From assembly GCF_042680685.1 (NCBI RefSeq), contig NZ_JBHUEA010000007.1:65991-129990 (forward strand): a stretch of DNA of 64,000 nucleotides, read 5' to 3'. How positions within the stretch are numbered: position 1 is the stretch's first letter; each line of letters begins with the position of its first letter. Positions 1 through 9,224 of the stretch are shown here, in pieces. A program made the translations under genes and the position numbers. This DNA comes from Amnibacterium endophyticum. GTDB lineage: Bacteria; Actinomycetota; Actinomycetes; Actinomycetales; Microbacteriaceae. The notes below the pieces were generated by a model. It saw nothing but the letters and a program-made list of their open reading frames with translations. It was not told where the DNA came from and did not search any database.

Positions 1-8
1 GTCCCGGG

Positions 9-125
9 TCAGCCCTGGCGCTGCTTGTGACGGACGTTCACCGAGCAGATGACCATGACCCGGCCGTGGCGGCGGATCACGCGGCAGTGCTCGCAGATGG
101 GCTTGACGGAAGGCGCGACCTTCAT
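9..125 (-). CDS. rpmJ: 50S ribosomal protein L36
   Basis: Small zinc-ribbon protein of the large ribosomal subunit, 38 residues, the normal length for L36. The reading frame starts MKVAPSVKPICEHCRVIRR and ends HKQRQG, both typical. Cys11, Cys14, Cys27 and His33 form the C-C-C-H zinc site, so this is the zinc-binding (C+) form. It lies directly downstream of infA on the minus strand, as in most actinobacteria, and the stop codon is only 8 bases inside the window edge. rpsM, rpsK, rpoA and rplQ would be expected to the left, outside the window. Confidence 0.97.
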   Translation of the reverse strand: MKVAPSVKPICEHCRVIRRHGRVMVICSVNVRHKQRQG

Positions 126-216
126 GGGATTTCCTCTTCTCGCTGTCCTCGTACCGCGCAGCACCGTGCGGTGCGGCGCGGCCGTTACTTCCCAGCGGCG
201 GCGACGAGGCCGGGGT

Positions 217-438
217 CTACTTGTAGCGGTAGACGATCCGGCCGCGGGTCAGGTCGTACGGGCTCAGCTCGACGATGACGCGGTCCTCGGGCAGGATGCG
301 GATGTAGTGCTGTCGCATCTTCCCCGAGATGTGGGCGAGCACCTTGTGCCCGTTGCTCAGCTCCACGCGGAACATCGCATTGGGCAGTGCTTCGACCACT
401 GCGCCCTCGATCTCGATGACACCGTCCTTCTTGGCCAT
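217..438 (-). CDS. infA: Translation initiation factor IF-1
   Basis: IF-1 is a single S1/OB-fold protein that binds the 30S A site during initiation with IF-2 and IF-3. The frame of 73 residues matches the usual 72-73, begins MAKKDGVIEIEGAV and has the conserved GHKVLAHISGKMR and EDRVIVELSPYDL segments. It is followed after about 90 bases by rpmJ. The 220-base spacer after adk suggests that it has its own promoter. Confidence 0.98.
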   Translation of the reverse strand: MAKKDGVIEIEGAVVEALPNAMFRVELSNGHKVLAHISGKMRQHYIRILPEDRVIVELSPYDLTRGRIVYRYK

Positions 439-588
439 GGCCTCACTTCGTCACTGCGGTCGGGCCGCGGCTCAGCGCCGCGGCGCACGACCGATCACTG
501 GTCATGCGGGGATGATGACGTCCTGAGGGACCGGGCCGGGCCCGGAGCCTGCGCATGCCACGAGGACATGCGACGACGCCAACGGGCC

Positions 589-597
589 ACGATACCA
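589..597 (-). promoter_or_regulatory. Possible extended -10 promoter for infA-rpmJ
   Basis: On the minus strand the motif TGGTATCGT fits an extended -10 element (TGnTAnnnT) about 150 bases upstream of the infA start. No convincing -35 hexamer lies at the expected distance. The spacer 439-658 between adk and infA shows no other gene. This is inference from motif and position only. Confidence 0.35.
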
Positions 598-658
598 GTC
601 TTTCGGCGCCCGCCCTGCCGCGTCCGGCACCGCCGGCCCCGGTCGCGATCGGGGCGGC

Positions 659-1233
659 TCAGCCGATGACGCGGCCGCCGATGGCGGTGAGGATGCGCTC
701 GGTGACCTCGTCCGGGTCCCCCACCGCGTCGACGCTCACGAGCAGTCCGCGGTCGGCGTAGACCGCGACCAGCGGGTGCGTCTGCTCGCGGTAGACCTCG
801 AGGCGGGTCCGGATCACGTCCTCCGTGTCGTCGCTGCGGCCCTGCAGCTCGGCGCGCTTCAGCAGGCGCGTCACGACCTCGTCGGACTCCGCGACGAGCT
901 GCACGACGGCGTCGAGCGCCCCGCCCTGCTCGGCGAGGCAGTCGTCCAGCGTCGACACCTGCGGCAGCGTGCGGGGGAAGCCGTCGAGCAGGAAGCCGCT
1001 CGCGGTGTCGTCCTGCGCGAGCCGGTCGAGCACGAGGGCGTTCGTGAGCTCGTCGGGCACGTACGCGCCGCGATCCATGAAGTCCTTCGCCTGCCGCCCG
1101 AGCGGGGTGCCCTGCGACACGTTCGCGCGGAAGATGTCGCCGGTCGAGATCGCCGGGATGCCGTACCGCCCGGCGATGCGCTCGGCCTGCGTGCCCTTGC
1201 CGGCCCCGGGAGGGCCGATCACCAGCATCCGCA

Positions 1234-1234
<1 letters not shown>
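659..1234 (-). CDS. adk: Adenylate kinase
   Basis: Catalyses ATP + AMP to 2 ADP in the cytoplasm. The 191-residue frame has the P-loop GPPGAGKGTQ near the N-terminus, the AMP-binding STGD and the DGFPRT motif near residue 85. The LID region is short and has no Cys zinc site, as in the short actinobacterial form. The ATG at 1234 overlaps the secY stop by one base (TGATG), so translation is coupled to secY. A second ATG two codons downstream (MLVIGPP) is an alternative start. Confidence 0.97.
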
Positions 1235-2559
<1,325 letters not shown>

Positions 2560-2618
2560 TGGCTTCCACCTTCCGTGGCCCGGTTCATGGGTACCCGGCG
2601 CGCTCGCCGGACATGGAA

Positions 2619-2648
2619 CGGGGCCCCTGCTCTCCAGCAGAGGCCCCG
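2619..2648 (-). terminator. Hairpin between rplO and secY
   Basis: Inverted repeat with outer arms CGGGGCC / GGCCCCG and inner arms CTGCT / AGCAG, in the 102-base spacer after rplO. There is no clear U-tract on the minus-strand transcript, so it may act as a partial attenuator or an mRNA-processing stem that sets the secY-adk level relative to the ribosomal genes. Confidence 0.5.
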
Positions 2649-2661
2649 ATCGTTCAGGTGG

Positions 2662-3132
2662 TCAGGCGACCGAGCCGCCCGCGGCCAGGATCTTCTGCTG
2701 CGCCGACTCGGACACCTTGTCCACGGCGACAGTCAGACTAACCGCGATCTCGCCGGTCCCGAGGACCTTCACCTTCTCGTTCTTGCGCACCGCGCCCTTG
2801 GCCACGAGATCGGCGACCGTCACGTCGCCGCCCTCGGGGTAGAGGACCGCCAGCTTGTCCAGGTTCACGACCTGGTACTCGACGCGGAACGGGTTCTTGA
2901 ACCCCTTCAGCTTCGGGCTGCGCATCACGAAGTTGAGGTTGCCGCCCTCCAGGCCCGGGCGGACCTGGTAGCGGGCCTTCGTGCCCTTGCCGCCGCGACC
3001 GGCGGTCTTGCCCTTCGAGCCCTCACCGCGGCCGACGCGGGTGCGGTCCTTCTTCGCACCCGGAGCCGGGCGGAGGTGGTGCACCTTCAGCAGCGAGACC
3101 TTCTCGGCCCGCTCGTTCTTCTCATCACTCAT
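2662..3132 (-). CDS. rplO: 50S ribosomal protein L15
   Basis: Large-subunit protein that contacts 23S rRNA late in assembly. The 156-residue frame starts MSDEKNERAEKVSLLKVHHL and has the conserved Gly-rich N-terminal region RVGRGEGSKGKTAGRGGKG. The acidic ten-residue N-terminal addition is longer than in E. coli L15. ATG at 3132 shares one base with the rpmD stop (TGATG), so the two genes are coupled. Confidence 0.97.
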   Translation of the reverse strand: MSDEKNERAEKVSLLKVHHLRPAPGAKKDRTRVGRGEGSKGKTAGRGGKGTKARYQVRPGLEGGNLNFVMRSPKLKGFKNPFRVEYQVVNLDKLAVLYPEGGDVTVADLVAKGAVRKNEKVKVLGTGEIAVSLTVAVDKVSESAQQKILAAGGSVA

Positions 3133-3314
3133 CAGTCGATCTCCTCGACCTTCACGAGGTGGGCGACGGTGCGGACGTAGCCGCGCGTCTGCGGGGTGTC
3201 CTCGCGCTCGACCGACTGGCCGATGCGCTTGAGGCCCAGCGAACGCAGCGTGTCGCGCTGGTTCTGCTTCTCGCTCACCTTGGACTTGATCTGGGTCACA
3301 CGCAGGGTGGCCAT
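3132..3314 (-). CDS. rpmD: 50S ribosomal protein L30
   Basis: Small large-subunit protein of 60 residues (MATLRVTQIKSKVSEKQNQR...), the normal L30 length, with the typical GLKRIG segment. It is coupled at both ends by TGATG overlaps to rpsE and rplO. Confidence 0.97.
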   Translation of the reverse strand: MATLRVTQIKSKVSEKQNQRDTLRSLGLKRIGQSVEREDTPQTRGYVRTVAHLVKVEEID

Positions 3315-4045
3315 CAGGCACTCGCCTTCTGGACGCGCTGCGCAGCGGCCTGCTCGCGGAGCAGGCGGGCCGGGACGACCGCGTCGATGTCGAGCCCACG
3401 ACGGCCGGCGACGGCACTCGGCTCCTCGAGCTGCTTCAGGGCCGCCACGGTCGCGTGGACGATGTTGATCGTGTTCGACGAGCCGAGGCTCTTCGACAGC
3501 ACGTCGTGGATGCCCGCGCACTCCAGCACGGCGCGGACGGGACCGCCCGCGATGACGCCGGTACCGGCGGCGGCGGGACGCAGCAGCACGACGCCGGCCG
3601 CGGCCTCGCCCTGGACGGGGTGCGGGATGGTCGCGGCGACGCGGGGGACGCGGAAGAAGTTCTTCTTCGCCTCCTCGACGCCCTTGCTGATGGCCGTCGG
3701 GACCTCGCGGGCCTTGCCGTAGCCGACCCCGACGGTGCCGTTGCCGTCGCCCACGATCACGAGGGCGGTGAAGCTGAAGCGACGACCGCCCTTCACGACC
3801 TTGGAGACGCGGTTGATCGTGACGACGCGCTCGAGGAAGTTGCTGTCCCCGCCGCGGTTGTCGCGACCGCCGCGACCGCCGCCGTCACGGCCGCCCCGGC
3901 CGCCGCCGCTGCGGTCGCCCTGACCGCCGCGACCGCGCGAGAGGCGGTTGTCGCGGCTGATCGAGTCGGTCCCCGCAGCGGTCTCGACGGGTGCTTCGGC
4001 GAGGGCGTCGCCCGCACCGGTCCCGGTGTTCTTGGTGTCGGTCAC
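3314..4045 (-). CDS. rpsE: 30S ribosomal protein S5 with RG-rich N-terminal extension
   Basis: Small-subunit protein involved in decoding accuracy and mRNA entry. The conserved S5 core begins near residue 70 (FLERVVTINRVSKVVKGGR) and contains GYGKAREVP and PRVAATIPHPV. The protein is 243 residues against about 165 in E. coli. The extra length is mainly an N-terminal low-complexity part, acidic and then a run of RGG/GGR repeats around residues 35-66. Such extensions occur in actinobacterial S5. It overlaps rplR by 4 bases. Confidence 0.97.
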   Translation of the reverse strand: MTDTKNTGTGAGDALAEAPVETAAGTDSISRDNRLSRGRGGQGDRSGGGRGGRDGGGRGGRDNRGGDSNFLERVVTINRVSKVVKGGRRFSFTALVIVGDGNGTVGVGYGKAREVPTAISKGVEEAKKNFFRVPRVAATIPHPVQGEAAAGVVLLRPAAAGTGVIAGGPVRAVLECAGIHDVLSKSLGSSNTINIVHATVAALKQLEEPSAVAGRRGLDIDAVVPARLLREQAAAQRVQKASA

Positions 4046-4401
4046 AGGCTCAGCCCTCCTTCACGGGCGCCGTCCGCGATGGCCGCGACGCGGCCCGCGT
4101 ACTTGTTGCCGCCGCGGTCGAACACGGCGGAGTCGATGCCGGCGGCCTTCGCGCGCTGGGCGAGCAGCTCGCCGACCCGCTTGGCCTTCGCGGTCTTGTC
4201 GTCGTCGGACCCGCGCAGGTCGGCCTCCATGGTGGAGGCGTAGGCGAGGGTCCTGCCGACCGTGTCGTCGACCAGCTGGACGAAGACGTGACGGGCCGAG
4301 CGGTTCACCACGAGGCGCGGCGTGCTGCCGGTGCCGGAGATGCGCTTGCGCAGCCGGGCGTGACGCTTGTCACGCGCGGCGCTGCGAGACGTGTTCGCCA
4401 T
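4042..4401 (-). CDS. rplR: 50S ribosomal protein L18
   Basis: 5S rRNA-binding large-subunit protein. The 119-residue frame has the basic N-terminus (RDKRHARLRKRISGT), PRLVVNRSARHVFVQLVDD and the C-terminal FDRGGNKYAGRVAAIADGAR, all typical of L18. Its stop overlaps the rpsE start by 4 bases (ATGA). Confidence 0.97.
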   Translation of the reverse strand: MANTSRSAARDKRHARLRKRISGTGSTPRLVVNRSARHVFVQLVDDTVGRTLAYASTMEADLRGSDDDKTAKAKRVGELLAQRAKAAGIDSAVFDRGGNKYAGRVAAIADGAREGGLSL

Positions 4402-4403
4402 GA

Positions 4404-4940
4404 CTACTTCCCACTCTTCCCGGCCTTGCGGCGCACGTTCTCGCCGGCGTACCGGACGCCCTTGCCCTTGTAGGGCTCGGGCTTGCGGATCTTGCGGATG
4501 TTCGCGGCGGTCTCGCCGACGGCCTGCTTGTCGATCCCCGACACGGTGAGGCGGTTGTTGCCCTCGACCGTGAAGGTGATGCCGGCCGGCGGCTCGACGA
4601 CGACGGGGTGGCTGAAGCCGAGCGCGAACTCGATGTTCGCGCCGCGCGCCTGCACCCGGTAGCCGGTGCCGACGACCTCGAGGCCCTTGCTGTAGCCCTG
4701 CGTCACGCCCAGGATCTGGTTCGCGATCAGGGTGCGGGTGAGGCCGTGCAGCGACTTGGAGCGGCGCTCGTCGTCGGGGCGCGACACCACGACGCGGCCG
4801 TCCTCGACCGCCGCCGTGAGCGGAGCGGGCACGACGTGCGCGAGCTGGCCGCGGGGGCCCTTCACCGTCACGGTGCTGCCGTTGACGGTCACGTCGACGC
4901 CGGAGGGGATGTCGATGGGGAGTCGTCCGATTCGGGACAT
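4404..4940 (-). CDS. rplF: 50S ribosomal protein L6
   Basis: Large-subunit protein near the factor-binding site. The 178-residue length is normal. It starts MSRIGRLPIDIPSGVDV and ends with the conserved KPEPYKGKGVRYAGE region. It lies two bases upstream of rplR. Confidence 0.98.
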   Translation of the reverse strand: MSRIGRLPIDIPSGVDVTVNGSTVTVKGPRGQLAHVVPAPLTAAVEDGRVVVSRPDDERRSKSLHGLTRTLIANQILGVTQGYSKGLEVVGTGYRVQARGANIEFALGFSHPVVVEPPAGITFTVEGNNRLTVSGIDKQAVGETAANIRKIRKPEPYKGKGVRYAGENVRRKAGKSGK

Positions 4941-4946
4941 GTCAGA

Positions 4947-5345
4947 TCACCACACGTAGGCGAGTACTTCCCCGCCCACGCCCTTCTCGGTCGCCTGCCG
5001 GTCGGTCAGCAGACCGGAGGAGGTGGACAGGATCGCGACGCCGAGGCCGCCGAGCACCTTGGGGATCTCGGTCGACTTCGCGTACACGCGGAGGCCGGGC
5101 TTCGACACGCGCTTGATGCCGGCGATCGACCGCTCGCGGTTCGGGCCGTACTTCAGGGACACGTTCAGGGTCTTGCCGACGCGGGCGTCCTCGACGCTCC
5201 AGTCGGTGATGTAGCCCTCGGCCTTCAGGATCTCGGCGATGTTCGCCTTGAGCTTGGAGTGCGGCAGGCTGATCTGCTCGTGGAACGCCGAGTTGGCGTT
5301 GCGCACGCGGGTCAGCATGTCCGCGACCGGGTCGGTCATCGTCAT
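4947..5345 (-). CDS. rpsH: 30S ribosomal protein S8
   Basis: Primary 16S rRNA-binding protein; in E. coli S8 also represses the spc operon. The 132-residue frame starts MTMTDPVADMLTRVRNAN and ends with the typical GVGGEVLAYVW. The first ATG at 5345 is preferred because actinobacterial S8 usually begins MTMTDP. Upstream of it, where rpsN normally lies, there are only 64 bases holding a palindrome. Confidence 0.98.
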   Translation of the reverse strand: MTMTDPVADMLTRVRNANSAFHEQISLPHSKLKANIAEILKAEGYITDWSVEDARVGKTLNVSLKYGPNRERSIAGIKRVSKPGLRVYAKSTEIPKVLGGLGVAILSTSSGLLTDRQATEKGVGGEVLAYVW

Positions 5346-5368
5346 GGGTGTGCTTCTTTCGTCGGGTT

Positions 5369-5386
5369 TCCGGCCGATCGGCCGGA
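5369..5386 (-). repeat. Perfect palindrome between rplE and rpsH
   Basis: TCCGGCCGATCGGCCGGA is a perfect 18-base palindrome in the short rplE-rpsH spacer. In RNA it would form a compact hairpin. In E. coli the S8 repressor-binding site lies close by, at rplE, so an autoregulatory role is conceivable but not shown. Confidence 0.6.
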
Positions 5387-5409
5387 CCTGCTACGGAGCC
5401 CCGCGCGCC

Positions 5410-5991
5410 TCAGGAGGCGGCGCGGAACGGGAAACCGAGGGCGCGCAGCAGGGCGCGGCCCTCGTCGTCGGTCTTCGCGGTCGTCACCACGGTGATGTCG
5501 AAGCCGCGGACGCGGTCGATGCGGTCCTGGTCGATCTCGTGGAAGACGGACTGCTCGGTGAGGCCGAACGTGTAGTTGCCGTTGCCGTCGAACTGGCGGT
5601 CCGACAGGCCGCGGAAGTCGCGGATGCGGGGCAGCGCCAGGGACAGCAGGCGGTCGAGGAACTCCCACGCCCGGTCGCCGCGAAGCGTGACGTGCGCGCC
5701 GATGGGCTGGCCCTCGCGCAGCTTGAACTGGGCGATGGACTTGCGGGCCTTGGTGACCTGCGGCTTCTGACCGGTGATCTTGGTCAGGTCCGCCACGGCG
5801 CCGTCGATGATCTTGCCGTCGCGGGCGGCCTCGCCGACGCCGGTGTTCACGACGACCTTGACCAGGCCGGGGACCTGGTGGACGTTCGCGAACCCGAACT
5901 CCTGCTTGAGGTTCGGCAGGATCTCGTCGCGGTACTTCTGCTTCAGGCGCGGCTGAACTTTCTCAGCCGGCGCAACAGTCGTGTCGCTCAT
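5410..5991 (-). CDS. rplE: 50S ribosomal protein L5
   Basis: 5S rRNA-binding protein of the central protuberance. The 193-residue frame has RLKQKYRDEILPNLKQEF, the KARKSIAQFKLREG segment and GNGNYTFGLTEQSVFHEID, all typical of L5. It sits four bases downstream of rplX, as in the standard operon. Confidence 0.98.
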   Translation of the reverse strand: MSDTTVAPAEKVQPRLKQKYRDEILPNLKQEFGFANVHQVPGLVKVVVNTGVGEAARDGKIIDGAVADLTKITGQKPQVTKARKSIAQFKLREGQPIGAHVTLRGDRAWEFLDRLLSLALPRIRDFRGLSDRQFDGNGNYTFGLTEQSVFHEIDQDRIDRVRGFDITVVTTAKTDDEGRALLRALGFPFRAAS

Positions 5992-5995
5992 GTCT

Positions 5996-6355
5996 CTACA
6001 GGTCCTTCCCGGACTTCTTCGCGTAGCGGACGCGCACCGTCTTGGTGACGCCGTCCTTCTCGACCTGCTCGACGCGGTGACCGACGCGAGTCGGCTTCTT
6101 CGTCTCGGGGTCGACCAGCGCGACGTTGGAGATGTGGATGGGGGCCTCGACGGTCTCGATGCCGCCCTCGCGGGAGCCGCGCGCCGACTGGCCGACGCGG
6201 GTGTGCTTCGTGACGAAGTTGACGCCCTCGACGACGACCCGGTCGCTGTCCTTCAGGACCTCGAGCACGGTGCCCTGCTTGCCGCGGTCGCCGCCGCGGT
6301 CCTGCTTGGCGCCGGTGATCACCTGGACGAGATCGCCCTTCTTGATCTTGGCCAT
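5996..6355 (-). CDS. rplX: 50S ribosomal protein L24
   Basis: Assembly-initiator protein with a KOW domain (KIKKGDLVQVITGAKQDRG). The ATG at 6355 gives 119 residues. It is preferred over an in-frame TTG six bases upstream because a near-perfect ribosome binding site, GGAGGTGAT, lies at the right distance before the ATG. The C-terminal part contains RVGHRVEQVEKDG. Confidence 0.96.
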   Translation of the reverse strand: MAKIKKGDLVQVITGAKQDRGGDRGKQGTVLEVLKDSDRVVVEGVNFVTKHTRVGQSARGSREGGIETVEAPIHISNVALVDPETKKPTRVGHRVEQVEKDGVTKTVRVRYAKKSGKDL

Positions 6356-6357
6356 GT

Positions 6358-6726
6358 TCAAATCACCTCCGGGGCGAGCGAAATGATCTTCATGAAGCGC
6401 TTGTCGCGCAGCTCGCGGCCGACCGGGCCGAAGATGCGGGTCCCGCGCGGGTCCCCGTCGTTCTTCAGGATCACGGCGGCGTTCTCGTCGAACTTGATGT
6501 AGGAGCCGTCGGGGCGACGGACCTCCTTGCGGGTGCGGACGACGACCGCCTTGACGACGTCGCCCTTCTTCACGTTGCCGCCCGGGATCGCGTCCTTGAC
6601 CGTGGCGACGATCACGTCGCCGAGGCCCGCGTAGCGACGACCGGAGCCGCCCATGACACGGATGGTCAGCAGCTCCTTGGCGCCCGTGTTGTCGGCGACC
6701 TTGAGGCGGGACTCCTGCTGGATCAC
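6358..6726 (-). CDS. rplN: 50S ribosomal protein L14
   Basis: 122 residues, the conserved length of L14, starting MIQQESRLKVADNTGAKELL and ending MKIISLAPEVI. The start codon is GTG and overlaps the rpsQ stop (GTGA). Confidence 0.98.
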   Translation of the reverse strand: MIQQESRLKVADNTGAKELLTIRVMGGSGRRYAGLGDVIVATVKDAIPGGNVKKGDVVKAVVVRTRKEVRRPDGSYIKFDENAAVILKNDGDPRGTRIFGPVGRELRDKRFMKIISLAPEVI

Positions 6727-7043
6727 TTGGCCTTCTCCAGGACCTCGACGAGGCGCCAGCGCTTCGTGGCGGACAGGGGGCGCGTCTCGCTGATCACGAC
6801 GAGGTCGCCGACGCCGGCGGTGCCGGCCTCGTCGTGCGCCTTCACCTTGCTGGTGCGGCGGATGACCTTGCCGTACAGCGGGTGCTTCACGCGGTCCTCG
6901 ACCTCGACCACGATCGTCTTCTGCATCTTGTCGCTGACCACGTAGCCGCGGCGGACCTTGCGGTAGCCGCGCGCGCTGTCGTCGCGGACGTCGTGCGCCG
7001 CGTGCTCGTGACCGGCAGCGGCGGTCTCGTCGACCTTCGCCAT
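6723..7043 (-). CDS. rpsQ: 30S ribosomal protein S17
   Basis: OB-fold 16S rRNA-binding protein. The conserved core (RGYVVSDKMQKTIVVEVE) starts near residue 33. The first 30 residues are a His/Ala/Asp-rich extension, so the protein has 106 residues rather than the usual 80-90. It is coupled to rpmC by a TGATG overlap. Confidence 0.96.
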   Translation of the reverse strand: MAKVDETAAAGHEHAAHDVRDDSARGYRKVRRGYVVSDKMQKTIVVEVEDRVKHPLYGKVIRRTSKVKAHDEAGTAGVGDLVVISETRPLSATKRWRLVEVLEKAK

Positions 7044-7360
7044 CAGTTCGTCTCCTCAGTCGCCGTCTCGGCGGCGGTGTCGTCGGCCTTCTTGCGCGAC
7101 CGCTTCGGCTTCGCCTCCGGGAGGGCGGCGGGAGCCGGCGTCGCGCGGATGCCGAGCTCGCGCTCGCGCATCACCGTGTAGATGCGGGCGATGTCGCGCT
7201 TGACCGCGCGCACCCGCCCGTGGCCCTCGAGCTGGCCGGTCGCGGACTGGAAGCGCAGGTTGAACAGCTCCTCCTTCGCGCGACGGAGCTCGTCCGTCAG
7301 CCGCGAGTCCTCGAACGAGTCCAGCTCGGCGGGCGCCAGGTTCTTCGATCCGATCGCCAT
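7043..7360 (-). CDS. rpmC: 50S ribosomal protein L29 with C-terminal extension
   Basis: Small protein at the peptide exit tunnel. The L29 signature (LTDELRRAKEELFNLRFQSATGQLE) is followed by KRDIARIYTVMRERELG. A further tail of about 30 residues, Ala/Pro/Lys and then acidic, makes the protein 105 residues against about 65-80. The ATG at 7360 is chosen over a GTG four codons upstream because the GAGGAGG site is directly against that GTG but well spaced from the ATG. Confidence 0.94.
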   Translation of the reverse strand: MAIGSKNLAPAELDSFEDSRLTDELRRAKEELFNLRFQSATGQLEGHGRVRAVKRDIARIYTVMRERELGIRATPAPAALPEAKPKRSRKKADDTAAETATEETN

Positions 7361-7361
7361 G

Positions 7362-7781
7362 TCAGGCGTCACCCTCCTCGCGCGCGATGATCCGCGCCTT
7401 GAGCGGAAGCTTGTGGATGGCCCGGGTGAGCGCGCCGCGGGCGAGCTCCTCGTTCACGCCGGCGACCTCGAAGAGGACGCGGCCGGGCTTGACGTTCGCA
7501 ACCCACCACTCCGGCGAACCCTTCCCGGAACCCATGCGGGTCTCGGCGGGCTTCTTGGTCAGCGGGCGGTCCGGGTAGATGTTGATCCAGACCTTGCCGC
7601 CGCGCTTGATGTGCCGGGTCATGGCGATACGGGCGGACTCGATCTGCCGGTTCGTCACGTACGCGGGGGTGAGCGCCTGGATGCCCCACTCGCCGAACGA
7701 CACCTTGGTGCCGCCGGTCGCCTGGCCGCTGCGGCCCGGGTGGTGCTGCTTGCGGTGCTTGACGCGCCTCGGGATCAGCAT
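7362..7781 (-). CDS. rplP: 50S ribosomal protein L16
   Basis: Large-subunit protein near the A site. The 139-residue frame starts MLIPRRVKHRKQHHPGRSG and has FGEWGIQAL, GGKVWINIYPDRP and MGSGKGSPEWWVA, diagnostic for L16. ATG at 7781 overlaps the rpsC stop (TGATG). Confidence 0.98.
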   Translation of the reverse strand: MLIPRRVKHRKQHHPGRSGQATGGTKVSFGEWGIQALTPAYVTNRQIESARIAMTRHIKRGGKVWINIYPDRPLTKKPAETRMGSGKGSPEWWVANVKPGRVLFEVAGVNEELARGALTRAIHKLPLKARIIAREEGDA

Positions 7782-8524
7782 CAGGCGTTCGCTCCTTCCA
7801 GAGCCTCGTTGCGGCGGCCGCCGCGGCGGTCGCCGCGCTCGGGCCGACGGCCGGGCTGGCTCGCCTGCTCGCGCGCCAGCTCCTTGTTCGTGATGTCGCC
7901 CTTGTAGATCCAGACCTTCACGCCGATGCGGCCGAACGTCGTGCGGGCCTCGTAGAAGCCGTAGTCGATGTTCGCGCGGAGCGTGTGCAGGGGCACGCGG
8001 CCCTCGCGGTAGAACTCGCTGCGGCTCATCTCCGCGCCGCCGAGGCGGCCGGAGACCTGCACGCGGACGCCCTTGGCGCCGGCGCGCTGCGCGCTCTGCA
8101 GGCCCTTGCGCATCGCGCGGCGGAACGCCACGCGGGCCGAGAGCTGCTCGGCGATGCCCTGGGCGACCAGCTGCGCCTCGGCCTCGGGGTTCTTGACCTC
8201 GAGGATGTTCAGCTGGATCTGCTTCTTCGTCAGCTTCTCGAGCTCGGCGCGGATGCGCTCCGCCTCGGCGCCGCGACGGCCGATCACGATGCCCGGGCGG
8301 GCCGTGTGGATGTCGACGCGGACGCGGTCGCGGGTGCGCTCGATCTCGATCTTCGCGACACCGGCGCGGTCCAGCGTCTTCAGCAGCAGCTGGCGGATCT
8401 TCACGTCCTCGGCCACGAAGTCCTTGTAGCGCTGACCCTCCTTCTGCGAGTCCGAGAACCAGCGCGAGGTGTGGTCGGTCGTGATGCCGAGGCGGAATCC
8501 GTACGGGTTGACCTTCTGGCCCAT
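7781..8524 (-). CDS. rpsC: 30S ribosomal protein S3
   Basis: Small-subunit head protein at the mRNA entry channel. The 247-residue frame begins MGQKVNPYGFRLGITTDH and contains the KH-domain motif GIVIGRRGAE and the C-terminal GVKVWIYKGDI. A basic, Arg-rich tail follows. It is coupled to rplV and rplP by one-base overlaps. Confidence 0.98.
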   Translation of the reverse strand: MGQKVNPYGFRLGITTDHTSRWFSDSQKEGQRYKDFVAEDVKIRQLLLKTLDRAGVAKIEIERTRDRVRVDIHTARPGIVIGRRGAEAERIRAELEKLTKKQIQLNILEVKNPEAEAQLVAQGIAEQLSARVAFRRAMRKGLQSAQRAGAKGVRVQVSGRLGGAEMSRSEFYREGRVPLHTLRANIDYGFYEARTTFGRIGVKVWIYKGDITNKELAREQASQPGRRPERGDRRGGRRNEALEGANA

Positions 8525-8904
8525 CAGCGGTTCCCCTTCTTGTCGGTGTCGACCGCCGGGGTCGACACGACGACGGTGATGTGCGAGGTGCGCTTGTTGA
8601 TGCGGAACGCACGGCCCTGCGCTCGCGGCTGGAACCGCTTGAGCGTGGTGCCCTCGTCCACGAACACGCGCTGGACGAACAGGTCCTGCTCGTCGAGGTA
8701 GGTGTTCTCGGCGTCCGCCTTCACCTTCGCGTTCGCCATCGCCGAGGCGAGCAGCTTGTACACGTCGGTCGCCGCGGACTGCGGCGAGAACTTGAGGATC
8801 GCGAGGGCCTCCGCGGCCTGCTTGCCGCGGATGAGGTCGACGACGCGACGGGCCTTCTGCGGGGTGATGCGGACCTGCCGCAGCCGCGCGGTGGCTTCCA
8901 CCAT
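8524..8904 (-). CDS. rplV: 50S ribosomal protein L22
   Basis: Exit-tunnel protein. The 126-residue frame MVEATARLRQVRITPQKARR is chosen at the ATG preceded by GGAGAG; upstream in-frame codons read through the rpsS region and are not part of the gene. QGRAFRINKRTSHITVVV near the C-terminus matches the L22 hook. Confidence 0.97.
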   Translation of the reverse strand: MVEATARLRQVRITPQKARRVVDLIRGKQAAEALAILKFSPQSAATDVYKLLASAMANAKVKADAENTYLDEQDLFVQRVFVDEGTTLKRFQPRAQGRAFRINKRTSHITVVVSTPAVDTDKKGNR

Positions 8905-8930
8905 GACTGTCTCTCCTAACGCCACCGCGG

Positions 8931-9212
8931 TCAGCGGCGGCGGCCCTTCCGGTCGTCCTTCTCGTGCCCGCGGAACGTGCGGGTCGGGGCGAACTCGCCG
9001 AGCTTGTGCCCGACCATCGCCTCCGTCACGAAGACGGGGATGTGCTTGCGTCCGTCGTGCACGGCGATGGTGTGGCCGAGCATCGCGGGGATGATCATCG
9101 AGCGGCGCGACCAGGTCCGGATGACCTGCTTCGAGCTGTTCGCGTTGGCGTTCTGCACCTTCGTCAGCAGGTGGTCGTCGACGAAGGGGCCCTTCTTGAG
9201 GCTGCGAGGCAT
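8931..9212 (-). CDS. rpsS: 30S ribosomal protein S19
   Basis: 93 residues, normal for S19, starting MPRSLKKGPFVDDHLL, with IPAMLGHTIAVHDGRKHIPV and the MVGHKLGEFAPTRTF motif. It lies between rplB and rplV as in the canonical S10 operon. Confidence 0.98.
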   Translation of the reverse strand: MPRSLKKGPFVDDHLLTKVQNANANSSKQVIRTWSRRSMIIPAMLGHTIAVHDGRKHIPVFVTEAMVGHKLGEFAPTRTFRGHEKDDRKGRRR

Positions 9213-9224
9213 CTCGACCTACTC

